A DNA stretch of 64,000 bases from Myxococcaceae bacterium (GTDB lineage: Bacteria > Myxococcota > Myxococcia > Myxococcales > Myxococcaceae), in the NCBI GenBank assembly GCA_016793095.1, contig JAEUJQ010000001.1:186001-250000 (forward strand), read 5' to 3'. Every line of letters starts with the position of its first letter. The first letter of the stretch is position 1. The notes under the pieces are model-generated. The model saw only the letters and a list, made by a program, of their open reading frames with translations, had not been told where the DNA came from and made no database searches. The position numbers were made by a program, and so were the translations under genes. Shown here piece after piece: positions 10,641-17,944 of the stretch.

Positions 10641-10656
10641 TGGCACACGGGTCGCA
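10641..10656 (+). promoter_or_regulatory. Candidate sigma-54 (-24/-12) promoter for the Hint gene
   Basis: TGGCACACGGGTCGCA differs from the sigma-54 consensus TGGCAC-N5-TTGC-A/T at one base (C for T in the -12 element) and keeps the GG and GC dinucleotides with the required 10-base spacing. It lies 47 bases upstream of the Hint-gene ATG and 18 bases before its Shine-Dalgarno. High GC content makes chance matches more likely. A sigma-54 activator gene is present in this window at 1120, but no link is shown. Confidence 0.42.
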
Positions 10657-10687
10657 AAGACCAGACCCGTCTTCAGGAGATGGCCAC

Positions 10688-11206
10688 ATGACCTCGATGG
10701 CGACCGCACGCTTCCTGACGTCCGAAAGCCCGGGCGGTTCGACCTCGTGCATCGCGCGGGGCATGCGGGTGAACACCCCGGCCGGCCTTCGGCGCATCGA
10801 AGATCTGAGGGTGGGCGACGAGGTGATCGCGGTGGATCCACGATCGGGCGCGACGATCGTGTCCCACCTCATCGATCGGCTCCCCGGCATCCTCGAGTGC
10901 GGCACCCTCGTCGTCGATGGGAACCCACTCACGCTCACCTCCGACCACCCGGTCTTCGACCCGGAGGCCAGGGGCTTCTTTCCCGCCTCGGAGTGGATGA
11001 CGGGCGAGCGCCAGAAGGTCTGCGTGGTGACGAGGACTGGCGTTCGGGAAGTGGCAGTCGGGGCGCGCGTGCCCTACGCGCGCATCGCGGAGGTGTTCTC
11101 GGTCGCCATCGAGCACCCCTCACACACCTTCGTCGTCGAAGGGGTGGTGATGCGGAACGAGAGCTTCCTGCAGGTGATGGAGGACGGGCTCACCCGAGCT
11201 GCTTGA
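10688..11206 (+). CDS. Free-standing Hint (hedgehog/intein) domain protein
   Basis: A 172-residue protein that is essentially one Hint domain, the self-cleaving fold of inteins and Hedgehog. Start ATG 10688 is fixed by AGGAGA 7 bases upstream. After about 20 residues comes block A, SCIARGMRVNTPAGLRRIEDL, with the would-be nucleophile Cys21. Then GDEVIAVD, block B with the TxxH motif (TSDHPVF), and the C-terminal blocks HTFVVEGVVMRN. The last Asn (157) is preceded by Arg instead of the usual His and followed by Glu, not Cys/Ser/Thr, so full splicing is unlikely but N-S acyl shift or cleavage is possible. There is no host extein; the tail is 15 residues. The 3' end overlaps the convergent acyl-CoA dehydrogenase by 17 bases. 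Confidence 0.85.
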   Translation: MTSMATARFLTSESPGGSTSCIARGMRVNTPAGLRRIEDLRVGDEVIAVDPRSGATIVSHLIDRLPGILECGTLVVDGNPLTLTSDHPVFDPEARGFFPASEWMTGERQKVCVVTRTGVREVAVGARVPYARIAEVFSVAIEHPSHTFVVEGVVMRNESFLQVMEDGLTRAA

Positions 11207-12335
11207 GCACCTCGCGGGCGATCACGATGCGCTGAATCTCGCTGGTGCCCTCGTAGATGGTCTGCACGCGGGCGTCGCGCAGGTACCGCTCCACGGGGAA
11301 CTCGTCGATGTACCCGTACCCGCCGTGGATCTGCACGGCCTTGTCGCAGACGCGGTTGGACACCTCGGAGGCGAACAGCTTGGCCATCGAGGCCTCGCGG
11401 CTGAACGGCACCTTCGACTCCTTGAGGAAGGCGGCGCGCAGGGCGAGCAGCTCGGCGGCGCTCGTCTGCGTCTGCATGTCGGCGAGCATCCACCTCAGCG
11501 CCTGGAAGTCGGCGATCGGGCGACCGAAGGCCTGCCGATCCTTCGCGTACTTCACCGACGCCTCGATGGCCGCGCGGGCGGTACCGACGGCCTGCGACGC
11601 GATGCCCACGCGCCCGCCATCGAGCGCGATCATCGCCAGCTTGAAGCCGTCGCCCAGCTTGCCCAGCAGGTTCTCCTCAGGGACCTCGCAGCTCTCGAAG
11701 ACGAGCGGCACCGTATTCGAGCCGCGCAGCCCCATCTTGTCCTCGTGGCGACCGGCGGTGAGCCCCGGAGTGCCCTGCTCGACGATGAAGCACGAGAGGC
11801 CCTTGTTGCCGTCGTTCGAGGTGCGGGCCCAGACGACGATGACGCCGGCGTACGCGCCCGAGGTGATCCACTGCTTGGTGCCGTTGAGCACCCAGCGATC
11901 GCCCTTCTTCACCGCGGTGGTGCGGCCAGCGCCAGGGTCGGAGCCCGCGTGCGGCTCGGACAGCGCGAAGGCGCCCGCGACCGCTTCCCCGCTCACGAGC
12001 CGGGTGACGTGCTTCTTCTTCTGCGCCTCGGTGCCGAAGGCCGTGATCAGCTCGGCGCACATGTTGGTGACGCACATGCCGACCGACGTCGAGCAGCAGG
12101 CCTGCGCGATCTCCATCACCGCGAGCGCGTAGCTGACGACGCCCGCCCCGGCGCCGCCGTACTCCTGGGGCACGTTGACGCCGAGCAGGCCCAGCTCGCC
12201 CATCTGCCGGTAAGCCTCGGCGGGGAAGAGCTCCTTGCGATCGGTCTCGCGCGCCTTCGGCGCCACCACGTTCTTCGCGAACGTACGCGCGGTGTCACGG
12301 ATCAGCTTCTGGGTGTCGGTGAGCTCGAAGTCCAC
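11190..12335 (-). CDS. Acyl-CoA dehydrogenase (short/medium-chain type)
   Basis: An FAD enzyme catalysing the first step of beta-oxidation, transferring electrons to ETF. It has 381 residues, typical of the family. Visible motifs are YALAVMEIAQACCSTSVGM, the FAD/substrate segment AFALSEPHAGSDPGA, WVLNGTKQWITSG, and the catalytic-base region YEGTSEIQR with Glu at about 362. It begins with GTG 9 bases after the stop of the AgmX-domain gene, so it is the last gene of a three-gene operon. Chain-length specificity cannot be read; the sequence resembles butyryl/short-chain dehydrogenases. A second, related dehydrogenase begins the same operon. Confidence 0.95.
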   Translation of the reverse strand: MDFELTDTQKLIRDTARTFAKNVVAPKARETDRKELFPAEAYRQMGELGLLGVNVPQEYGGAGAGVVSYALAVMEIAQACCSTSVGMCVTNMCAELITAFGTEAQKKKHVTRLVSGEAVAGAFALSEPHAGSDPGAGRTTAVKKGDRWVLNGTKQWITSGAYAGVIVVWARTSNDGNKGLSCFIVEQGTPGLTAGRHEDKMGLRGSNTVPLVFESCEVPEENLLGKLGDGFKLAMIALDGGRVGIASQAVGTARAAIEASVKYAKDRQAFGRPIADFQALRWMLADMQTQTSAAELLALRAAFLKESKVPFSREASMAKLFASEVSNRVCDKAVQIHGGYGYIDEFPVERYLRDARVQTIYEGTSEIQRIVIAREVLKQLG

Positions 12336-12344
12336 GTCGCGCGC

Positions 12345-12818
12345 TCAGTGAATCGCCTTCAGGTTGAACGGAAACTCGATCGGCGTGTCCTTGCCGTTGG
12401 GCGGCGTGGGGAACTGCATGGTGGACAGCACCGCCACCACGCAGTCGTGCAGCCGCGGGTCCTTCAGCGAGCTGTTCTTCTTGTCGATCTTCGCGAGCGC
12501 CACCATGCCGTCGCCGGTGATCGAGAACTGCGACTTGAGGGTGCCCTCGATCGCCTTGTCCTTCGCGGCGAGCGTCTCTTCGTAGCAGGCCTGGATCTGT
12601 GGCTGGTACGAGAGGACGATCTGTTTGATCGAGTCCGGCGTGAACGGCATCTTCGAGATGTCGAGGCCGTTGATCAGCGTCGAAGACGTGCCTCCATCGG
12701 CGCCCTCCTTCACCGAGGCGGCCGAGCCGACGTTCTTCACCAGATCCTTCATGGTGTTCTTGCCGCCCTTCGGGTCGGCGTGCAGCGACAGCGCGATGAT
12801 GGTCGAGAGCAGGATCAT
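12345..12818 (-). CDS. Small secreted or periplasmic protein with AgmX/PglI C-terminal domain
   Basis: A 157-residue protein. A weak N-terminal hydrophobic stretch (MILLSTIIALSLHADP) suggests export. From about residue 65 it matches the AgmX/PglI C-terminal domain seen in myxobacterial motility and TonB-like proteins: IVLSYQPQIQACYEETL, a GTLKSQFSITGDG turn, HDCVVAVLSTMQFPTPPNGKDT and a beta-rich end. In AgmX-type proteins the domain is thought to act in the periplasm. It is odd to find it between two acyl-CoA dehydrogenase genes, with spacers of only 5 and 9 bases. The much longer open frame upstream is an antisense-like extension and was not used. Confidence 0.82.
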   Translation of the reverse strand: MILLSTIIALSLHADPKGGKNTMKDLVKNVGSAASVKEGADGGTSSTLINGLDISKMPFTPDSIKQIVLSYQPQIQACYEETLAAKDKAIEGTLKSQFSITGDGMVALAKIDKKNSSLKDPRLHDCVVAVLSTMQFPTPPNGKDTPIEFPFNLKAIH

Positions 12819-12823
12819 GTCGT

Positions 12824-13966
12824 TCAGTCCTTCAGCATGTTGGCCGAGATGACGATGCGCTGGATCTCGCTCGTCCCCTCGTAGATCTCGGTAATGCGGG
12901 CGTCGCGCACGTGGCGCTCGGCGTCCATCTCCTTCGAGTAGCCCATGCCGCCGAAGACCTGCAGGGCCTTGTTCGCGACCCGGCTGGCCATCTCGGAGGC
13001 GTACAGCTTGGCCATGGCCGACTCGGACGAGTGACGCACCCCGCGGTCCTTCAGCACGGCGGCGCGGTGCACGAGGACGCGGGCGGCGTCGAGCTCGGTC
13101 GCCATGTCGGCGAGCATGAACTGGATCGCCTGGTGCTCGCGAATGAACTTGCCGAACGACTTGCGCTCGCCCGAGTAGCGCACCGCCTCTTCGAACGCGG
13201 CGCGCGCGATGCCCAGCGCCTGAGCCGCGATGCCGATGCGCCCACCGTCGAGCGTGGCCATGGCGATCTTGAAGCCGTCGCCTTCTTTGCCCAGCATGTT
13301 CTCGGCGGGCACCTCCATGTCCTCGAAGTACATGGTGCAGCTCCACGCGGCGCTGATGCCCATCTTCTTGTCGGGCGGCATCCGGCGGAAGCCCTTCGTG
13401 TCGGTGGGCACGACGAACGCGGTGATGCCCTTGTGGCCGATCTCCTTGTTCGTCATCGTGAAGAGCACGATGGCGTCGGCCTTCGGGCCGTTGGTGATCC
13501 AGTTCTTCGAGCCGTTGATGACGTAGCGATCGCCCTTCTTGACGGCGACCGTCTGCTGCGCGGCGGCGTCGCTGCCGGCCTGGGGCTCGGTGAGCCCGAA
13601 GCAGCCGAGCTTCTCGCCACGGGCGAAGGGCGTGAGCCACTTCTGCTTCTGGGCGTCGGTGCCGAACTTGAGGATCGGGTCGGAGTACAGCGAGTTGTTC
13701 ACCGACATGATGACGCCGGTCGAGGCGCAGCCGCGGCTGATCTCCTCCATCGCGAGCGCGTAGCAGACGTTGTCGAGCCCGGCCCCGCCCCACTGCTCGG
13801 GCACCGCGACGCCCAGCAACGAGAGCTCGGCGAGCTGCTTCACCGCCGCCGTCGGCCACTCGTGGTGCTCGTCCCACCTGCGCGCGTTGGGGATGAGCTC
13901 CTTCGCGGCGAACTCCCGCGTCATCTTCTGGATGTCTCTCTGGATGTCGGACAGCTCGAAGTTCAT
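12824..13966 (-). CDS. Acyl-CoA dehydrogenase
   Basis: A 380-residue acyl-CoA dehydrogenase opening the operon. Motifs are YALAMEEISRGCASTGVIMS, CFGLTEPQAGSDAAA, YVINGSKNWITNG, the glycine-rich GDGFKIAMATLDGGRIGIAAQALG and catalytic YEGTSEIQR with Glu at about 363. It is clearly homologous to the dehydrogenase at 11190 but well diverged, so the two probably handle different acyl chains or branching. No strong Shine-Dalgarno precedes ATG 13966. The 136-base region upstream separates it from a divergent hypothetical gene and should hold both promoters. Confidence 0.95.
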   Translation of the reverse strand: MNFELSDIQRDIQKMTREFAAKELIPNARRWDEHHEWPTAAVKQLAELSLLGVAVPEQWGGAGLDNVCYALAMEEISRGCASTGVIMSVNNSLYSDPILKFGTDAQKQKWLTPFARGEKLGCFGLTEPQAGSDAAAQQTVAVKKGDRYVINGSKNWITNGPKADAIVLFTMTNKEIGHKGITAFVVPTDTKGFRRMPPDKKMGISAAWSCTMYFEDMEVPAENMLGKEGDGFKIAMATLDGGRIGIAAQALGIARAAFEEAVRYSGERKSFGKFIREHQAIQFMLADMATELDAARVLVHRAAVLKDRGVRHSSESAMAKLYASEMASRVANKALQVFGGMGYSKEMDAERHVRDARITEIYEGTSEIQRIVISANMLKD

Positions 13967-14102
13967 GCGGCGGCAGATAGCAGGCGCGCCGGTGGTCGTA
14001 CAGGCGAGCCACAGGAGCGCTTGAGTGAGCCATCAGCGCCCCTCCTGCTCCGTGGGCGCGGTGTCGCTTGGCGTTCGACCGCGGCCGCGCTGAGGTCGGG
14101 GC

Positions 14103-14603
14103 ATGGCGCTGCGTGACGAGCTGGAGGCCGAGGCGAAGCGGGAGCTGGGACGGCGGGCGGCTGAGGAGAAGAGCGTGCCCGTGCGGTTCGAGGGTGGGCT
14201 GGGGGGCTCGCCGGTGCCGCCTCTCGAGCAGCTGCGCGCCGCGGCTGTGGTGCTGATCCACGAGGTGGTGCCGGACAACGACGGGGCCCTGAGGAAGGTC
14301 TTCGAGCAGGACCTGCGCTCGGACGATCAGCTCCTGGGCGCCCTCGCTGGAGGTCTGCCGATCTGGACCGCGGCCGAGCTCCGCGCCCACCTGCTGCAGG
14401 CGCTGGCCACCCTGGCGAAGCGGACCTTGTCGACGGAGGCCGCGCTCCACGAGTTCACCCGGCGCGTCGACGCGGTGTGGGGACAGCTGCTGGGCGAGCG
14501 CCCTCACTTCGAGACTCCGGGCCACGCGGCCCACCCCGACGATCCCTACACCTTCGCGTCGGTCCGGGGCGCGCTGGAGGCCGTGATCAACGCCAACCCC
14601 TGA
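14103..14603 (+). CDS. Hypothetical protein
   Basis: A 166-residue soluble, helical protein that I cannot assign. It starts MALRDELEAEAKRELG, with GAGG about 7 bases before the ATG, and contains PPLEQLRAAAVVLIHEVV and a Leu/Ala-rich middle (TAAELRAHLLQALATLAKR). There is no signal peptide, Cys cluster or catalytic motif. It is divergent from the acyl-CoA dehydrogenase operon and convergent with the kinase gene, with only 4 bases between the two stops. Confidence 0.7.
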   Translation: MALRDELEAEAKRELGRRAAEEKSVPVRFEGGLGGSPVPPLEQLRAAAVVLIHEVVPDNDGALRKVFEQDLRSDDQLLGALAGGLPIWTAAELRAHLLQALATLAKRTLSTEAALHEFTRRVDAVWGQLLGERPHFETPGHAAHPDDPYTFASVRGALEAVINANP

Positions 14604-14607
14604 CTCG

Positions 14608-16446
14608 TCAGCGCATGTCGATCTCGACGTCGTAGTCGCCGCCGGCCGAGACCTTGAGCTGCTGAGGGCCGCCGAAGTCGAAGCCCCGTGCTCGCAGCTC
14701 GAAGCTGTGCTGCCCTGCGGGGAGATCGAGCGTGAGCGGAGTCGTGCCCACCACCTTTCCGTTGACCAGGACCTCCGCGGTGGCCCCGGGAGTCTTGAAG
14801 CGCACCCGGCCGTCGCCCTTCCCTTTCACGACCGGCGCGGCCACCGGAGTCGGCTTCGCTTTCGGGCCGGGTGGTGGCAGCGGCGGCCTCGCTCTCGGGG
14901 CGTCGGCGACACGCGGCTCGGAACGCCCGGCGTCGGCCTCGGGAAGCCCCGCGTCCGAAGCAGCCTCCGCCCCTGCGATGGTGGGACTCGCGCCGGCGTC
15001 AATCACCTCTGGCTCGTCGGCACCCGCAGCTTCCCCGACGGGCGAGGTCGGGAGCATGGGCGGCGTCACCTTCGCGGGCACGGTCGCGGGTGCGACGGCC
15101 TCCGGCACGCTCACCGTCGGTTGTCTGGTGAGCGCGAAGATCGTTCCGGCGACCATCAACCCGACAAGCGTCGCCGCCCCGGCAATGAGCGGCAGCCGCG
15201 ACGGGCTCGGCGGGGGCTCGGGCGGTAGCTCGACCTTCACCGCCGTTCCACGGTCCCGCTCCAGCTCGACCGCAGCGCGCACCGGCTCCGACGGCAGCGC
15301 CGCCGCCCGCTCCGAGATCGTGCGGCCACCGTGCGACCCGAGCGCCCTCCCCGAGCCCGACCCACTCCGATAGCTCCGGGAGCCCGTGCCCGTGTTGACG
15401 CCTTTGATCCGCAGCTCGCTGGGCACGCTCTCGAGCGGCGAGTCGGGGCCGCTCCGTCGCACCGCCGCGACGAGCGCCTGCCTCCGCGCACGATCGCCGG
15501 GGAAGAACTCCTCGAGCCATTCGCCGACGAGCGGTTGATCGACGACCTCGCCGGAGTGCGCCAGCGCCTCACGGAGCGCCCGCCCGAACTCCCGCGTCGT
15601 CTGAAAGCGCCTCGTCGGATCGCGATCGAGCGCCTTCATCGCGATCTGATCGAACACCGGCGGCACAAAGTCCGACACCGACGACGGCGGGGCGATCGGG
15701 TCGGCCAGCACCGCCCGCCCGGTCGCAGTGGGATCTTCGCGCTGGAAGAGGCGCTTGCAGGTGAGGAGCTCCCAGAGGCAGACCCCGAGCGCCCAGACGT
15801 CGGCGCGGCGGTCGACGTTCTTCGCGCGGATCTGCTCGGGCGCCGCGTACTCGAACTTGCCCTTGAACTGGCCGGCGTCGGTGGCTGTCGAGCGCTCGCG
15901 CGCGCGCGCGATGCCGAAGTCCACCACCTTGGCGACGCCGTCGTAGGTCACGAAGAGGTTGTGGGGCGACACGTCGCGGTGCACCACATCGAGCGGCACG
16001 CCGTCGGCGTTCCTGAGTTCGTGGGCCGCGTGCAGTCCCTCTGCAGAGTCCGCGAGCACCCGGGCGATCAGCCACGGGTGCAAGGGGTGGCGATCGGTGC
16101 CGGCCACCATGCTCTTGAGCACGCGATCGAGGGGCTCGCCCTCGAGGTACTCCATCACGAGGAAGTAGAGGTCGTCCTGCTGCCCGAAGTCGAAGACCGT
16201 CGAGACGTTGACGTGGTTGATCGCCGAGACGATGCGCGCCTCGTCGAGGAACATCGAGACGACCGCTTCGTCGGCGGCCAGGTGCTCGTGCAGCAGCTTG
16301 ACCGCCACCACCTTGTCGGCCCCGCCAGCGCCCGCGGCCTTGGCGAGGTACACGCCTCCCATGCCACCGAGGGCGATGCGGTAGCGCAGCTGGTAGCGGC
16401 CAAGCCTGTTGGTGACGGTCTGCAGACGGGCAATGGTAGTCGCCAC
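14608..16446 (-). CDS. Membrane Ser/Thr protein kinase with extracytoplasmic PEGA domain
   Basis: A 612-residue eukaryotic-type kinase. The kinase domain runs from about residue 15 to 285: glycine loop ALGGMGGVYLAK, catalytic Lys in VVAVKLL, catalytic loop HRDVSPHN (the common myxobacterial variant), DFG in VVDFGIAR, and APEQIRAK in the activation segment. A Pro/Ser-rich linker is followed by one membrane helix (LPLIAGAATLVGLMVAGTIFAL), a long Pro/Ala linker and a C-terminal PEGA domain (about 540-612, KVVGTTPLTLDLPAGQHSFEL). The open frame continues far upstream but runs opposite a divergent gene. The best start is GTG 16446, just before the kinase fold. The signal it senses is unknown. Confidence 0.9.
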   Translation of the reverse strand: MATTIARLQTVTNRLGRYQLRYRIALGGMGGVYLAKAAGAGGADKVVAVKLLHEHLAADEAVVSMFLDEARIVSAINHVNVSTVFDFGQQDDLYFLVMEYLEGEPLDRVLKSMVAGTDRHPLHPWLIARVLADSAEGLHAAHELRNADGVPLDVVHRDVSPHNLFVTYDGVAKVVDFGIARARERSTATDAGQFKGKFEYAAPEQIRAKNVDRRADVWALGVCLWELLTCKRLFQREDPTATGRAVLADPIAPPSSVSDFVPPVFDQIAMKALDRDPTRRFQTTREFGRALREALAHSGEVVDQPLVGEWLEEFFPGDRARRQALVAAVRRSGPDSPLESVPSELRIKGVNTGTGSRSYRSGSGSGRALGSHGGRTISERAAALPSEPVRAAVELERDRGTAVKVELPPEPPPSPSRLPLIAGAATLVGLMVAGTIFALTRQPTVSVPEAVAPATVPAKVTPPMLPTSPVGEAAGADEPEVIDAGASPTIAGAEAASDAGLPEADAGRSEPRVADAPRARPPLPPPGPKAKPTPVAAPVVKGKGDGRVRFKTPGATAEVLVNGKVVGTTPLTLDLPAGQHSFELRARGFDFGGPQQLKVSAGGDYDVEIDMR

Positions 16447-16519
16447 TCCCGGAACCGGAAGAAGAAGGAACCAGCGGCCAGGCTGTGGTGTCGTGGCCTC
16501 CGTGCACGATGCCGGCGAG

Positions 16520-17074
16520 ATGTGGTTCGACAGCCCACCGCGGCCCACCTGCCTCGCCCACGGGCGGACGGCCGAGAGCGTGTGCCTGCGGTGCGGAGTC
16601 TTCCAGTGTGAGGGCTGCGAGTCGGCGGCCGCGGACTCGCTCTGCCATGCCTGCGCGGTCCTCGTGACGAACGAGTCGCTGCCGAGGTTGTCCAGGCAGG
16701 CAGCCTGGAAGCTCGTCTTCCTCCCGATCGTGGGGATCGGCTGTCTGGTGGCGCTGCTCTCGTCGAAGGGCGCCATGGTGCGCACGCTCGAGCACGAGCA
16801 GGTGATCTTCCTCTCGGCGTGGCTGGTGCCGTTCGCCTGTGGCCTGGTGCTGGTGGTGCGCCCGTGGGCTGGCGCGGCCTTCCTCGGCAGCCTCGTCGCG
16901 CTCGGCCTCGTGCTCACCGCCCTCGGCCCGGCGCTGATCGCGGACTTCAGCGGTCAGCGGCTGGTGGATCTCGTGCTGCTCGCGGCCGCGCCCCTCGTGG
17001 CCGTGAAGGACGCGTTCGCCCTCGATCGCACCTCGAGAAGGCGCGCGTTGCTCGAGACCCTTGCCGTGGCGTGA
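16520..17074 (+). CDS. Membrane protein with N-terminal B-box-like zinc motif
   Basis: A 184-residue protein. The first 50 residues carry a Cys/His cluster (CLAHGRT, CLRCGVFQCEGC, LCHAC) resembling a B-box-type zinc site found at the N-terminus of many myxobacterial membrane proteins. About four hydrophobic segments follow (for example LVFLPIVGIGCLVALL, FLSAWLVPFACGLVLVV, LVALGLVLTALGPALI). No enzymatic motif is seen. I start at ATG 16520, 73 bases from the divergent kinase start; GTG 16502 in the same frame is an alternative. Function unknown; the motif suggests protein-protein contact at the inner membrane. Confidence 0.75.
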   Translation: MWFDSPPRPTCLAHGRTAESVCLRCGVFQCEGCESAAADSLCHACAVLVTNESLPRLSRQAAWKLVFLPIVGIGCLVALLSSKGAMVRTLEHEQVIFLSAWLVPFACGLVLVVRPWAGAAFLGSLVALGLVLTALGPALIADFSGQRLVDLVLLAAAPLVAVKDAFALDRTSRRRALLETLAVA

Positions 17075-17152
17075 TCCCGGTCGCGCCGAAGCGAAGCGGC
17101 CCACCTCCCTGTGGTGGTGAGGTAGCGTCGTGGCGCCCGGAAGGGGGACCCG

Positions 17153-17944
17153 ATGCTCAGCCACGTCGTACTCGCGCTCGCGCTCGCCGCGGCGGACCGC
17201 CCGAAGCTGGCCGTGCTCGATCTGCAGGCCACCGGTACGCCACCAGAAATGGCCACCGCCCTCACCGAGGCGATGACACAGGAGGTGGCCCGGCGGGGCT
17301 TCTTCGACGTCATCGCGTCCGCCGACATCCGCACGCTGCTGGGCCTCGAACGTCAGAAGGAGCTGCTCGGCTGCTCGGACGACGCGAGGAGCTGCACCGC
17401 CGAGCTGGCCGGCGCGCTCGGCGCCCGGTTCGTGTTGAGCGGAACGCTGTCGAAGCTCGGCGACGCCTACCAGCTCTCGCTCCAGACGCTCGACACGCAG
17501 AAGGCCCAGCCCGTCGGGCGCAGCGTGCGCATCGCCTCCGATGGCAGGGAGCTCGCCGAGCAGCTGCCCTTCGCCATCGCCGAGGCCACCGCGACGCCGC
17601 TGCCGCAGCCGCCCTCGCGCGTGCTGCCCGTCACGCTGATCGCGGCTGGCGGCGCGGCCATCATCGCCGGGGCCATCGTGGGGTTCTCCACCGTGCTCGA
17701 AGAGAACGGGCTCAACCGCGACCTCGCCCAGGAGCGATCGACGGGCACCTTCCTGCGCTTCGAGGAGTACGCGCGCGCGTCCGAGCGGTTGGGGCTGCAG
17801 CGCACGATCTCGCTCGTGGCCCTCGTCACCGGCGCGGCGCTGGTGGGCGGTGGCGTCTTCGTCTTCCTCCGGCAGGGCGCAACGGCGAGCGCGTCGCTGG
17901 TGCCGACCGCGAACGGCTTCGCGGTGGCGGGGGTGTTCCCATGA
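17153..17944 (+). CDS. TolB/CsgG-N-like sensor or assembly protein
   Basis: A 263-residue protein with a signal sequence (MLSHVVLALALAAADRP), a domain like the N-terminal alpha/beta domain of CsgG/TolB-type proteins (KLAVLDLQATGTPPEMATALTEAM, VIASADIRTLLG, GARFVLSGTLSKLGDAYQLSL), then two hydrophobic segments flanking a short charged loop. Such domains in myxobacteria often sit beside kinases and PEGA proteins, but their exact role is not established. GGAAGGGGG precedes the ATG. Its stop overlaps the next gene by 4 bases (ATGA), so the two are translationally coupled. Confidence 0.78.
   Translation: MLSHVVLALALAAADRPKLAVLDLQATGTPPEMATALTEAMTQEVARRGFFDVIASADIRTLLGLERQKELLGCSDDARSCTAELAGALGARFVLSGTLSKLGDAYQLSLQTLDTQKAQPVGRSVRIASDGRELAEQLPFAIAEATATPLPQPPSRVLPVTLIAAGGAAIIAGAIVGFSTVLEENGLNRDLAQERSTGTFLRFEEYARASERLGLQRTISLVALVTGAALVGGGVFVFLRQGATASASLVPTANGFAVAGVFP

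Noticed and set aside
10688-11206. Intact intein splicing a host protein
   Set aside because: There is no extein sequence of useful length and the residue after the final Asn is Glu, not a splicing nucleophile.
16819-17940. Long plus-strand open frame upstream of the Cys-rich lipoprotein, implying a 1307-residue protein
   Set aside because: Its first part overlaps two real genes in other frames and lacks coding character; the ATG at 17941 has a signal peptide and a translational overlap.
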